A stretch of 19,993 nt of DNA from Endomicrobium sp. (GCA_031273645.1 JAISRM010000022.1:1-19993), one strand, 5' to 3'. Positions 12,701-17,722 are shown, numbered from the stretch's first letter. A program made the numbers and translations. The notes: a model not told the origin generated them from the letters alone.

Positions 12701-15700
12701 TTTTCCAGCAAGGGCGAGCTTGCTTTTCCTAATATAGCGAATATGAACGGCGATGATGCAAAAAAGGCTGAATTAAAAAAGTATTTCAGAGAAACGGCAG
12801 ATTCTCAAGACAACGATAAGAAAGAAGCCGTACGGTATTTCTTCATAGCTGTTTTAAATAAAGTAATAGACGATTTTAAGATAGAATCTGTCAGTACAGA
12901 ATTTTTACAATTACTTAAAGAAAACGATTTGCAAAAATTAAAAGACTGGGTTTTGGATAATCCGGATAACGCTTTTGAAACTATGATAACCTATTATGTA
13001 GAAAAGAAAATTGACTCTTTGCAAAGCGAGTCTGCAACAGATATTAAAGATATTGCGCAGGGCTTTTTTGATTTTGGAATTGACATAAAAGACAATAAAT
13101 TAAAGAGCAGGGTTCTTATGGGTTCTGTTATCAGAGCGGCTTTTGAAATAGACATAAGGCATTCTTTCAGTTATAACGTTTTAAAAGGCTTTAATGATAA
13201 TGATAATAAAGATGGAGTAAGCGCTCTTTCCGTCGGAAATAAAGTGAGAAATAAAAATCTTTTTATAGCGACGGCCATTCTTATGCTTACTGCCGGAGTT
13301 TTCTTGTCTTCAGGCAATCTGGTATGGGCCATAATATTTTTGGGTCTGACTATTCCCGGGATTTTTAAGAAAAATGATAACCAAATCAATCGAAACTCTC
13401 ATTTAAATTCTAAGGCTCTTGTAATTTTTTCCACTATTATTTCAAGTATTTTCTATTTCTTATTAGGCATTGCCTGGACATCGGGCATTCTTCTTTTCAT
13501 AGTAGCCGCTTTCTCTTCGTATCAGATTTATAAGAATTTTAAGTCTAATAATAATTTAAAACCCGGCGATTCGCTTATCAAGAAAAAGATATCAAGAGCG
13601 CCTAAAGTAATGTATTCTTTTTTCCCTTTGGCATTAATTCCCTTTGGCATTAATATTCCCGTGGTGTTACTTTTTTTAATATCAGGAATCTATATTCTTT
13701 GGGCTTTAGGTTGGATCTTTCCTCATCATGACGGCTTCCTCACTATTAAACAAGAGCGCAAAAAGGCTGAGGAGGAAAAGGAATCTCTTTTGGCTTTAAA
13801 AGAACGTTATGACAAATCGGTTTTTGAAAAACTTTTTTCAACCATAGATAAATATGACTTAGGAACGGTAAGGAAAATACATTCTGATAACTACTACCAG
13901 GGGTTATTTAAAAAAACTGCCTCGTTTGTGAATGATTATGAGCAGACGAAGTCGGAGATAACAATATTTTTTGGGTATGCGTCCTTGATACAAATCATTA
14001 GAAAAAGAGGCGCGATTAGAGAAGTCAAAATAACTCGCGACGGAACTGTAAGCGTCGATGGAAAAGAAGTAAACATATTCAACAAAGATAATTTAGACAG
14101 GTTGATAGAATTAGATCCAAAAATAGTTATCGTTCTTAGACAAATGTTTGCTTACGCTGCGGGTATCGGCAGAAAGTTCCCGGGTGATCCATACACTATT
14201 CCGTTCTGGGAACAGGATGAAATTAGGAAGGCGCATGAAGAGAGAAATAAAAAGTTAGGCTATGATGATAGCGTTCATAACGACGATACGCAGATATGGT
14301 CGTTGGATAGCGGCTTGGATGCAATTGCTTCTAAACTAAAGGGGTTGTTCAACGGTTCGCAAGCAGAAAAAGCCGTTAACGTCGAAGAAGAGGCTAAGAA
14401 GAAGCTTCTTCTTGGAGATAATAATTTTAAAGTTACCCCGGCAGCTCTTAAAATGTCTATTGAGGATATAAATGCAGTAATAACAAAATTGAGCGAGCAA
14501 GGACTCAATCCAAAAGAAGCAGGATTTGTTGGAATTCCGGACAAAGTGCTACTAAGCATAAACAATAATCCCGATTGGCTTGAAAGAACAATAGAGCTTC
14601 TTTCCGGTATGGGCGTTAAGCCGACTATGGCTAACATAGTAAAGCCTCCGCTCAGCGCGCTTGCGGTGAGAAAAGTTTACGACGCTTTGCGTCCGGGCGC
14701 GGTTTTGCAGAAATGGATTGAATCTAATATAAGCCAAGACAGAAGACGCATTTCAATCGACGGCAGCGTTCAATTCTTTGTCGAGGGTTATGACGTTTCT
14801 TCACAGACCCGCGAAGATATATCCTCGATGTTTAGAGAAGGCATAAGAGCCGCCGTTATACGGCGCGTTAGCGCAAGACCGTCAAAGCACATAAGTTTAA
14901 AGCCGCGCACAATAGTTCCGGTAGTTTACGGCGGCAAAACTTACAATATTAAAGTTGAGCATTTTGTGTCCTCGACAGCTTCCGGCATATCGTTTGAAAA
15001 CAAGTTTGAAAACGATCCGGTAATCAAAACTCTTGTCGTTGAAAACGAAGAGCTAAACGCTGAAATTGCCGATAAAAATATCAGAGCGCAGATTTATAAC
15101 CGCGCATATAATTTATCAACGAGATATTTTGCCGCCGATCTTAAAAATGACGCCCGCCGTCTGCAGCACGTTTTAGGAGTAAGCGGAGTCGGCATGATAG
15201 TGTACAATGAGCGGCAGATTCTGGAGGATTTGAACGAATTTGATAAAAAAGAAGAGAAAAAAGGCATACGTTTTAGAGGAGCTTTGGAATTAAAAGAAAA
15301 CAGAAGAGAATATTTTAATAAAGACGGAGTTATAGTCGGAAATCTCGGACTGCTGATGGCGGCAATGTCGGCTTCGCAGGAGGAAGGAAAATATGTTCAG
15401 ATGCCCGGTTACGATAATGCTCTCACTCTTGACGCCGACAAATCAAGGTTCTTGCTCGACGAAAGCATGGCTTTAAGGCAGATGAATAATGAAAAGGCTA
15501 AAAATGTTTCAATAATCAGAGCTTCAAGCGCCGATATAAAAGAAATAATAGAAGCTCTCTGGCAGGAAAAAGCAAACGCCGTAACGGCCAAAGGCGCTAA
15601 AGTTAACAAGATAAGAAATCTTTTAAAGTCCGGCAAAGACATAAAGAAAATAGTTGACATAAAAGCCTCTGATCTCGACTCTGACACAATGAGAAAAGCC

Positions 15701-16768
15701 TATGAAATAGGCTTCAACGGAATACACGCTTCGCAAGTAAAAGAAGACAATATAGTTGAGACGGCGCAAAAAATGAATGAAGCCGCCGGCAAATACGCTT
15801 TTGACGCTTTAAACTTTATAAGCGTCAGCGCGCAGGCTGCAAAATCAAATGCGCATGCTCTTAAAGCCGCAAAAGTAACGCCGGTAATAAGAATAGAAAA
15901 TGCGACGGCCTCAAATATTGAAAACGCTTTAAGAGATCTCGACGGAGTCGCGGTTGAATTTAACTCGATGGAAACCGGCGACGAACTGCTTGGAGTTCAA
16001 GGCAAAATAACGGCTGCGTTTATGAGCAATACCGGCGGGATTTCAAAAGATAAATCAAGAGTATCAAAGATAAACAGTCCGGCTAAGAGATATGCTTCAA
16101 CATACAAAAAAGCGCTTTCTTCAGATTTTATACTCGAGCTTGACGCTTCTAAAATCAAAGATCTCAAAGAATTTATGATGTTTGATGAAAGGCCGGCAGA
16201 TTTTGAGGCTATGAAAGCCGCGCTGATAAAAGCCGGAGTAAAGAAAGACAGCGTTGCATACCAGTATGTAGAACTGCAGAGCGCAGCAAATCAGGCTGAA
16301 AGTTATGCCGCGGCAAAAGCGTATTTAAGAGCGGCGGTAGAAAATTATCTTGAAAGAGCTTATTTGCAGGCTGTCGATAATAATAAGAAGAGCCTTTATG
16401 ATAAAAATGTGATAATAAACGACAGAGATGCTATAAGATCGCTGCTGCTTAATATGGCTGTCAACGGAAAAGAATTGACAAAGGAAAGCATAAAAGAAAT
16501 TCTTGTACTGCAGAATGCGGCGTTAAGTCAGGAAAATTCGACGTTAATGGCGCTGAAAGCTCAGTATGCTCCGCTTGTAAATGAAATAATGTCCGATCCG
16601 TTTGCGCTTTCTTCGCAAGATAAGACATCTAATGCAGAAAAAGCCTTTGCAATTATCAGCAGCGACGCTTCTTTCTCCGCCTATGCTTTTGACAGAGCGG
16701 TTGAAGATATGAAAACCGGAAGCTCTACGGCAAGCAAAGCCGTTATAAGCATACTATCAGCGGCATAA
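2..16768 (+). CDS. Giant repeat-containing multi-pass membrane protein (5' partial), function unknown
   Basis: One frame is open from the first complete codon at position 2 to a TAA at 16766-16768, giving at least 5,588 residues. The first in-frame ATG (14-16) lies inside a repeat: the codons before it, for YYKQ, recur at 380-391. It is therefore not the start, and the gene begins upstream. Order of parts: A and B repeat modules (2-4195); an unrecognised soluble region (about 4200-7140); one membrane segment (7151-7207) followed by a basic patch (7229-7273); a helical soluble region (7280-9180); three hydrophobic clusters near 9232-9885, 11824-12474 and 13250-13720; and a soluble beta/alpha C-terminus (about 14400-16765). 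The region at about 11100-11800 weakly resembles GT84 glucan synthases. Only two cysteines are present, near 1160 and 8920, which favours a largely extracytoplasmic location. No family is recognised for the whole protein. Giant proteins are known in Omnitrophota and related lineages; membership is inference. Confidence 0.93.
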   Translation, partial: YYKQMFGYEIDDKSAAAINMLSTLLFPKDFPKKTPAEAAALMLEVKKLHDAIAKLTDQQQLKSVLKALGGFEDLKSINSPEGYKALSGALYKGETLLDVDVALENLINFQKIEDLRKAIKDAGLADYYKQMFGYEIDDKREKANDMLSTLLFPEGYEEPTSVTAAVALMKKVKELHGEIDKLSPQDKEHVLKALNNILKGLKIPFEFKNITDLSSPNGYTALASALFNKFGNIEVADALKNLKSYYMLEEMIKQLKDNDYTVSDLIQTEDGIYYNATKYGITMPIYPFNANDEYTFNMQNTELLFAARAGLNIAGYEVAHNTEGADHILYYEVSKTVNGIWQTVKIYPVSGKTILKTPQMIELFNNALLIRELRGLISENPVYLDYCSQVFGVDISKDNPATDEILIMLLWPSEDVKLTARQAFDFMRNVKDLHDYVARLTGEALSGALAVLKVNNLGELYSIKGYKALASALFNSKNERIAVEKAQANMLDAMYLIKLRKLIIEAGLAPFYYMVFGSNLTLYSIPDMPESDINILSTLMFDKGGHLLKNPEEAFALMKNIKTLYDKITAMSASDRNIIEKALNELLKSLHDKGMANDSSFSRLESPAGYTAMASYLFDSSLDGLKDIVLIDKILEYANGRLVKGDTDPQRGFYFTLAGRPKVKVYLYSPSGTRLINSAYGVSEAIKNAEDLVALKEWMIFNYTRLGYASEVLYALPGGRDLLEKTLEDKMEGDILYWLLPDGQAFYPFNEKGEVKKPTDPSILIGMLKIAAGLGKHVLEQKVIISKDEVDAKGLYWTFYYDEFGDYVATKAGPGLTGRKIYPVKLNGDVMSEHELGVAILSTGKIAKLKKDYESKHKVVLDDNFDKDRSSMYWLINGYPVYPADADGKVMILSELEKAAKNAGLEENLINEASKHYNVKPVEKAGDSAINISYRSDEAKANDNYYDADVPLYVVDEKGEPKINDLDGVNRAMELEKYRQEAVKAGFNIVVKQTSKGIKWEVAHPNYYKNEEGEQIKPVTIWPVDSDGKVGSVDKLKLTFAAAQLKEVAIFNGYEIIEKIEKDENKGNITYWEVTHEKLFKDNKGNTVKAKVYPYKKDNDGNVSIITSKELSDAMKLARFIKNAELNGFKVSILHEGDAGYEENNLKLRVAHKTIEGVETIVYPFTKGLLITEQKMLDALHLQKLYDDGAQAGMLIERKTETNAAGDIIEYWSVDVSNDNIVIRGKKVNKVKVYPFSAKGKLIADVNALKTTVETIPYIQDLKANNNLLKNLPDLFDENDYLYWNVLNTDGIVDKIYPVKIVNGRVVVMTDADFKNALLMAVNMRKLKARMGITAQDQYDSNNSNNLYWEINGVKIYPFNADGTLKSDREIELLIINANKINVARQNGERGVYITADKARLNGADAAKNKIISDLSEGKINPEESPLGTVDFEESPIKKSWWEKFTEWVSGWFGKEALSQQASGSVSAKKMSEESVQKALSVLKVVDYYDSKGKKLPQAKKNFAVRSQEVTVAGVRQIMEGPNAGELVVVYQKEYFKRENGRMVSLGTEHLVEFKGELYEQYFDAETKQMIDSSTNASLNFNLSDKAAEREIRGALQLNRHEKLGAVLAVLDSKSAEESRHVYESGDAAVFGAQPSYEMNLNNGYLAVFSNVYDAAGNKKGIKVTLYGKEYGFTQKRDIIDSSEIAIRGGYGVLTSSMLHIDELLNDAGDVFFARAYPATSIDNNPKFASGTVRRWNVKTTEHLDISDENKPVHLNQIFGDYYEIQNGQRRHIMKLVDEKTAERFLISPQRAFWGGKTLILNEKGENVYINSASEKGVSIINQSGINVINGRYFDDDAVKLEENKAKGQNNEGHNDAVIIRDVMNDAGYVFDGKAAGFANAEGAPVYETSSVTNKYESFDNAAGYEEMFADLENAGLDKNTLEIINTLKQQNPDLNYKLEDLTWAKNEEFDKAGNLISVEWTAYSTESAYPLISYKSGYVTFIDYNIEENKGEFSAAINNMEMFDMNKPYSMHYSWWKKAINSVSKFFFRQEAFQPEIVYYNTDAVFKPETIFDRQDWEFMVDALKSSGENFAGSMDAVSWMNANFSELKDNSIDNLNNITPQDAQTLMSMLLQNAFDKDGNPLVKMPDGAIIAVGAKEHPSKPDGAIYILTPTTWTNAKDAQSSVRDMSVISQLWDSLSAEDIKNINELYSYYDYTKNNGDGTSGGEVAMNLPLVEQKDENGNITYVKPSGNVLTPEVRLQLYQFIYSQKMSFAGDKSVVSAGEEYKNLSPEEIAANIIKSINAKVRFIKAARHIDVIDKKITLFGKEFTLIRVSALYALKHSSSEITIPETGFISRQDHKKLDNLLYASDGKFSYAAGDNLVFDARFIGAEKFIIELLHKNFFASFVAYLLPLSVTYWALKKLGNLGNKDKRKKEDKKRRKNINAMTGEELFDALKKFSAKYNEAKRKAGETADIISEKDDDIMKLSSEIISIRNMAGDIKVFFALNGQADEQEKIQQYFNLVANNDEKAAKFLTAAANLNIFGVGEITPQISDRLVEAPSGIYDWIRLNALSNPDDQINWTESAYPDMIVIKRASEVLGLTYEKLYDLLKDIKTHSSDRDFKNDTYLLSTLKTALVNAAEGAVYDKLAELSKSSISNEEKQAELSAIFARALPTDSVLALRNMVSQKIITASDVAKLIGNIDGKKPSKDKFSDLYLEIIKKIINDEYENNIKPFLPAGLENPLEYSTGNNLREKILERIALDTRASLALNPFAVSKSGERIDIKQQAGPLAATAQNLKERIISELLQVTQSSSDKSSLGLNAIYWTMTMYLTRKIIQVAEKGSGTEIQKRKQITKMIKDTESLADLQSWFILEMQGNVTNVAPEKRTSGDLSSRFMDEDLRYLFALLTADFESKNIEEFKKSTTVKHASSINLYNMTGSDLKEHFSNVAEFLIGANVLTVQRNGKSAQIKKIEDIENEDSIELISAIIECHSNIKLKLDKSKLKNSSYLSENEMEVKNLSDLGRALKNDYLSLAKHFKVSAIAQMDEKAKLGEGGKNQIVSSLKKVHKDFLSKFIWFGKKSLKFWGITTKGQKAGMFATSAILAGLGIALLWVTLPISASATGILYFGYLLGPTIAMSFMGAALLLPKMMFGKSESASMKKSYVKLASFFSMYWGGILGGFFFRGLPIALFNLGVFGGGAFAILPLFTIIISLAIWAFIGPSTFFAMFNFMTSVRGQKAKSAQMQTEEYKKRTLKIKIQTYGILSVIIGALSLLPEAGALLGVTAAAFAPWVLIIGGAAAIIVSYAFKVRKSSRFKSMYESILAKEKYGMIVQGSTVQSYLERTVNELFDKGYISAAEKNNWIEALDGKSEFIPFKDPKALEFIESAFESLSLYKPELGSKNAIPSSSIVVQSYQEVAELTMDRLLLPETFDKKGNLLGKYASSQSQRWSEVIAKIEAISLDGINSSDKDELKKFIVRLKNLNETHTIDLPKLESDGAKAALKEIARHVEDFGQRTVWSQSVVFQDIASDIYQMHRKLSLDNSDLAYSGVLPKIFSQYGGSLQEAYRQITAKAERTDDENAFLQYYPSYKSKVDALLSTTFQDDAMHGDVILTGNRMGERQVEKINSLSNFIKDLEKAAKDYPANAALFKGLAANLKAAFYSGDALKPMTLGKVGRSFEEFRKDNLYEINEAIKIMQAGKNTEDAGKAVANWTNFSRHGAILYYSDFYDVGLGLHPMSDRTVPGAKTAGQGMNMERMGKVNDMRDAHVGVMIGQSEFFPYLLARTGRDFESGAMAVNSPMTIAADEVEYKGKGIFKNRAKPIVYNAYTYGRAQLNWTTVVQQGVDPYTSFYGKGTLSKYALSTLLTPGEDSAALYSLAAYHTLGFNPSGVAPHSKYSPIRKLIWGRPNTKIIYTEKRYAMNVTRFDVEVLDLLDDSDTIGWDRKLTVHTLNMHYQNSYSALMFMSVFRLLVLFSSFAYLMPFWLAILFSTVLSQGSSVGMFVNNIFNYGDVFRGFRHSLRDLYRGFPFWTYLQPLMAEGVKMAANALYKFGGTYKDRKLREGTVKERYDAVAVKWGFISTVFGGLSFWLILLFNLFLPGVGVVPSILMAFLADFIFSLASTAYIDGKNAYGANIQKDGSVKSEKLGYFYSRALWMTLGKAIFVFFYAIDFFRGMWSSDITSKKSAINKLFLKRYNRVANTVDYTAFTTVEAVADFEKLQPALKDVIEDAMIKELSSVDTSDLRSRMRKAGFSSKGELAFPNIANMNGDDAKKAELKKYFRETADSQDNDKKEAVRYFFIAVLNKVIDDFKIESVSTEFLQLLKENDLQKLKDWVLDNPDNAFETMITYYVEKKIDSLQSESATDIKDIAQGFFDFGIDIKDNKLKSRVLMGSVIRAAFEIDIRHSFSYNVLKGFNDNDNKDGVSALSVGNKVRNKNLFIATAILMLTAGVFLSSGNLVWAIIFLGLTIPGIFKKNDNQINRNSHLNSKALVIFSTIISSIFYFLLGIAWTSGILLFIVAAFSSYQIYKNFKSNNNLKPGDSLIKKKISRAPKVMYSFFPLALIPFGINIPVVLLFLISGIYILWALGWIFPHHDGFLTIKQERKKAEEEKESLLALKERYDKSVFEKLFSTIDKYDLGTVRKIHSDNYYQGLFKKTASFVNDYEQTKSEITIFFGYASLIQIIRKRGAIREVKITRDGTVSVDGKEVNIFNKDNLDRLIELDPKIVIVLRQMFAYAAGIGRKFPGDPYTIPFWEQDEIRKAHEERNKKLGYDDSVHNDDTQIWSLDSGLDAIASKLKGLFNGSQAEKAVNVEEEAKKKLLLGDNNFKVTPAALKMSIEDINAVITKLSEQGLNPKEAGFVGIPDKVLLSINNNPDWLERTIELLSGMGVKPTMANIVKPPLSALAVRKVYDALRPGAVLQKWIESNISQDRRRISIDGSVQFFVEGYDVSSQTREDISSMFREGIRAAVIRRVSARPSKHISLKPRTIVPVVYGGKTYNIKVEHFVSSTASGISFENKFENDPVIKTLVVENEELNAEIADKNIRAQIYNRAYNLSTRYFAADLKNDARRLQHVLGVSGVGMIVYNERQILEDLNEFDKKEEKKGIRFRGALELKENRREYFNKDGVIVGNLGLLMAAMSASQEEGKYVQMPGYDNALTLDADKSRFLLDESMALRQMNNEKAKNVSIIRASSADIKEIIEALWQEKANAVTAKGAKVNKIRNLLKSGKDIKKIVDIKASDLDSDTMRKAYEIGFNGIHASQVKEDNIVETAQKMNEAAGKYAFDALNFISVSAQAAKSNAHALKAAKVTPVIRIENATASNIENALRDLDGVAVEFNSMETGDELLGVQGKITAAFMSNTGGISKDKSRVSKINSPAKRYASTYKKALSSDFILELDASKIKDLKEFMMFDERPADFEAMKAALIKAGVKKDSVAYQYVELQSAANQAESYAAAKAYLRAAVENYLERAYLQAVDNNKKSLYDKNVIINDRDAIRSLLLNMAVNGKELTKESIKEILVLQNAALSQENSTLMALKAQYAPLVNEIMSDPFALSSQDKTSNAEKAFAIISSDASFSAYAFDRAVEDMKTGSSTASKAVISILSAA
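782..1156 (+). repeat. Two B modules inserted between A-module pairs
   Basis: Between A2 and A3 lie about 133 codons holding two B-type modules: one with YYNATKYG then MPIYPFNAND, the other with LYYEVSKTVNG then VKIYPVSGK. Each is followed by an amphipathic helix. The second ends LIRELRGLISENPV and runs directly into the next A module, so A and B modules share the same kind of helical hinge. The spacing from A2 to A3 is 777 nt (259 codons), meaning 126 plus about 133. Confidence 0.75.
1157..1912 (+). repeat. Tandem A-module pair A3-A4 inside the giant gene
   Basis: A second pair of A modules begins at the codons for YCSQVFGVDIS (1157) and YYMVFGSNL (1535), again exactly 378 nt apart. Landmarks match A1-A2: MLLWP/TLMFD, a VKDLHDYV/IKTLYDKI helix, and YKALASALFN/YTAMASYLFD. 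They are more diverged from each other and from A1-A2 at the DNA level, so this pair is older. The right boundary of A4 is approximate. Confidence 0.85.
1913..4195 (+). repeat. Array of about eleven diverged B modules ('YW...IYPF...G')
   Basis: Modules of roughly 55-80 residues each carry an aromatic strand (often YW plus L/E), a second strand (K/V)(I/V)YP(F/V/Y), a turn rich in N, D, G and K, and then a helix ending before the next YW. Clear cores are ILYWLLPDGQAFYPFNEKG (about 2205), LYWTFYYDEF ... GRKIYPVKLNG (about 2385), MYWLINGYPVYPADADGK (about 2616), KWEVAHP ... VTIWPVDSDGK (about 2996), TYWEVTHE ... AKVYPYKKDNDG (about 3210), EYWSVDVS ... VKVYPFSAKGK (about 3630), LYWNVLN ... DKIYPVKIVNG (about 3848) and LYWEINGVKIYPFNADG (about 4041). 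The last copies are the most compact and best matched. I do not recognise the family; a small beta-hairpin-plus-helix repeat used as a spacer or ligand-binding stalk is a reasonable guess. Confidence 0.75.
4196..7150 (+). other. Unrecognised soluble region of the giant protein
   Basis: After the repeats the protein continues with about 980 residues of mixed beta and alpha character and no membrane segment. Two short aromatic amphipathic motifs bracket much of it: SWWEKFTEWVSGWFGKEA at 4319-4372 and SWWKKAINSVSKFFFRQEA at 6044-6100. Beta-rich passages occur around 4550-5500 (for example GYLAVFSNVYD and VTLYGKEYGF). The part at about 6130-7140 is more helical, with DAVSWMNANF and SPEEIAANIIKSI. 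No catalytic motif or known domain was recognised. Confidence 0.5.
7151..7273 (+). other. Single membrane segment followed by a basic patch
   Basis: A hydrophobic stretch (FFASFVAYLLPLSVTYWAL, 7151-7207) is followed by a very basic run with K, R and E (NKDKRKKEDKKRRKN, 7229-7273). By the positive-inside rule the downstream side should be cytoplasmic, which would place the repeat-bearing N-terminus outside the cytoplasmic membrane. The topology is inference from charge only. Confidence 0.6.
9232..9885 (+). other. Hydrophobic cluster 1 (about 7-8 predicted membrane segments)
   Basis: Successive apolar stretches, beginning AGMFATSAILAGLGIALLW and continuing through ILYFGYLLGPTIAM, SMYWGGILGGFFF, FGGGAFAILPLFTIIISLA and WVLIIGGAAAIIVSYAF, are separated by short polar loops. 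The cluster is glycine- and alanine-rich and ends in a basic stretch (KVRKSSRFK). It lies between the helical soluble region and the soluble region that leads to the possible glycosyltransferase segment. The number of segments is an estimate by eye. Confidence 0.75.
11090..11800 (+). other. Possible diverged GT84 / GT2-superfamily glycosyltransferase segment
   Basis: This segment is compact and looks conserved. It contains FYDVGLGLHPMSDRT, RTGRDFESGAMAV, QGVDPYTSFYGKG (about 11474-11512), then TPGED (11546-11560), and is followed by membrane cluster 2. From memory, GT84 enzymes (the cyclic beta-1,2-glucan synthase NdvB/ChvB group) have a GIDPYT block, then GKGIYD, then an acidic SHD site, with membrane helices on both sides. 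The order DPYT, GKG, acidic motif, helices is the same here. The DxD-type metal site and the RxHRW block of active enzymes were not found, so the segment may be inactive or unrelated. This is a hypothesis, not an assignment. Confidence 0.35.
11824..12474 (+). other. Hydrophobic cluster 2 (about 4-6 predicted membrane segments)
   Basis: Apolar stretches include ALMFMSVFRLLVLFSSFAYL, PFWLAILFSTVLS, FISTVFGGLSFWLILLFNLF, GVVPSILMAFLADFIFSLA and TLGKAIFVFFYAIDFF, separated by a basic, aromatic soluble loop (RHSLRDLYRGFPFWTYL and following). The cluster directly follows the possible glycosyltransferase segment, as membrane helices do in processive GT2-type synthases. Confidence 0.75.
13250..13720 (+). 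other. Hydrophobic cluster 3 (about 5-6 predicted membrane segments)
   Basis: Apolar stretches include LFIATAILMLTAGVFLSS, LVWAIIFLGLTIPGIF, ALVIFSTIISSIFYFLLGIA, GILLFIVAAFSSY, FFPLALIPFGINIPVVLLF and ISGIYILWALGWIF, separated by short basic loops (KKNDNQINRN and KNFKSNNNLK). The C-terminal soluble part follows after a charged helix rich in K and E (about 13750-13800). Confidence 0.75.
14400..16765 (+). other. Soluble C-terminal region of the giant protein, alternating beta/alpha pattern
   Basis: About 790 residues without membrane segments. Passages such as KNVSIIRASSADIKEII, GFNGIHAS, LNFISVSA, VTPVIRIEN and DGVAVEFNS (about 15500-15970) alternate a short apolar strand with a helix, which resembles part of a TIM-barrel. 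No catalytic residues could be assigned and no family is recognised. The last ~200 residues are helical and end quietly before the stop, with no anchor or sorting signal visible. Confidence 0.4.
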
Positions 16769-16782
16769 TACTAAACACAGTT

Positions 16783-16829
16783 AAAAAAGGCTGCGCAAAT
16801 TTTATCTTGCGCAGCCTTTTTTTATTTTT
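16783..16829 (+). terminator. Intrinsic terminator of the giant gene
   Basis: A 16-bp perfect inverted repeat (AAAAAAGGCTGCGCAA at 16783-16798 and its complement at 16807-16822) encloses an 8-nt loop and is followed by a T-rich tract (TTTTTTTATTTTT overlapping the right arm). It begins 15 nt after the stop codon. The A-run on the left arm gives a T-tract on the other strand, so it could also stop transcription arriving from the right. Confidence 0.92.
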
Positions 16830-16970
16830 AATTGTCAACAATCCCCCGCGCAAACAGCGCTCATTTCGTCAAATCATTTTTTCAAAGCCTGTCATCAACC
16901 CGCATAAAAACAGACACAGTCCGCGTCCCATAAAACAGACAAAATCTGCAGACAAGTCTGTCTTTCAGCT

Positions 16971-17047
16971 TGTCATTCCCGCGTTTTTAATATTTGTTTT
17001 TCCTAAGCAGCCTGCGCCCGAATGTTTTTATCGGGTGGGAATACAAG
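16971..17047 (+). repeat. 77-bp repeat element, copy 1
   Basis: Begins TGTCATTCCCGCG, ends GGGTGGGAATACAAG, and has AGCAGCCTGC near its middle. The ends form the two halves of an ATTCCC/GGGAAT inverted repeat separated by 56 nt. It is followed by the 37-bp palindromic segment (17048-17084). Confidence 0.9.
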
Positions 17048-17084
17048 TTCTGTGTTGTCATTCCCGCGAAAGCGGGAATCCAAG
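17048..17084. repeat. 37-bp segment with perfect ATTCCC-N8-GGGAAT palindrome (first of four)
   Basis: Sequence TTCTGTGTTGTC, then ATTCCCGCGAAAGCGGGAAT, then CCAAG. Identical copies lie at 17203-17239, 17491-17527 and 17800-17836. The palindrome core matches the ATTCCC-N8-GGGAAT pattern known as dRS3 in Neisseria; common descent with that family is not claimed. Confidence 0.9.
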
Positions 17085-17125
17085 TTTACTAAAAAATTCT
17101 TTTTACAGCAGTCTGTCTTTAAGTT

Positions 17126-17202
17126 TGTCATTCCCGCGTTTTTAATATTTGTTCTTCCTTAGCAGCCTGCGCCTGAGTGTTTTTATCGGGTGGGAATACA
17201 AG
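17126..17202 (+). repeat. 77-bp repeat element, copy 2
   Basis: Same length and ends as copy 1 with a few substitutions (GCCTGAGTG in place of GCCCGAATG). Followed by the 37-bp segment at 17203-17239. Confidence 0.9.
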
Positions 17203-17255
17203 TTCTGTGTTGTCATTCCCGCGAAAGCGGGAATCCAAGTTTACTAAAAAATTCT

Positions 17256-17315
17256 TTTTACATTGCGTCTTTAAAAAGAAATAATGTTAGAAACCATATT
17301 AATAATTAAACATGG
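17256..17315. repeat. AT-rich spacer module (first of five)
   Basis: Starts TTTTACATTGCGTCTTTAAA and continues with AATAATGTTAGAAACC. Other copies are near 17545-17601, 17997-18058, 18380-18436 and 19931-19993 (cut by the window end). Two variants occur: a longer one with AATAATTAAACATGG and a shorter one with AATATTAAAAATG. Confidence 0.8.
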
Positions 17316-17335
17316 ATTCCCATTTTCACGGGAAT
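17316..17335. repeat. ATTCCC-N8-GGGAAT palindrome, divergent spacer
   Basis: The arms are perfect and the spacer is ATTTTCAC. It follows an AT-rich module. A near-identical copy with spacer ATTTTCAT is at 18059-18078. Variants with altered arms are at 17602-17621 (ATCCCT/GGGGAT) and 17635-17654 (ATCCCC/GGGAAT). Confidence 0.85.
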
Positions 17336-17413
17336 GACAGACACAAATAAAACAGACACAGTCAGTGTTTCTTAAAACAGACAAAGTCTGCAGCCGCAGT
17401 CTGTCTTTAAGTT

Positions 17414-17490
17414 TGTCATTCCCGTGTTTTTAATATTTGTTCTTCCTTAGCAGCCTGCACTCGAGTGTTTTTATCGGGTGGGAATCCAAG
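17414..17490 (+). repeat. 77-bp repeat element, copy 3
   Basis: Same length, with ATTCCCGTG in the left end and CACTCGAGTG internally. Followed by the 37-bp segment at 17491-17527. Confidence 0.9.
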
Positions 17491-17722
17491 TTCTGTGTTG
17501 TCATTCCCGCGAAAGCGGGAATCCAAGTTTACTAAAAAATTCTTTTTACATTGCGTCTTTAAAAAGAATAATGTTAAAAACCATATTAATATTAAAAATG
17601 TATCCCTGCTTTCGCGGGGATGACAGCGGCGGCTATCCCCATTTTCATGGGAATGACAGACACAAACAAAACAGACACAGTCAGTGTTTCATAAAACAGA
17701 CAAAGTCTGTCGTATTTCAGTT

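Noticed and set aside
14275..14637. 120-codon antisense open frame
   Set aside because: It lies opposite the giant gene, with no independent start signals or recognisable domain.
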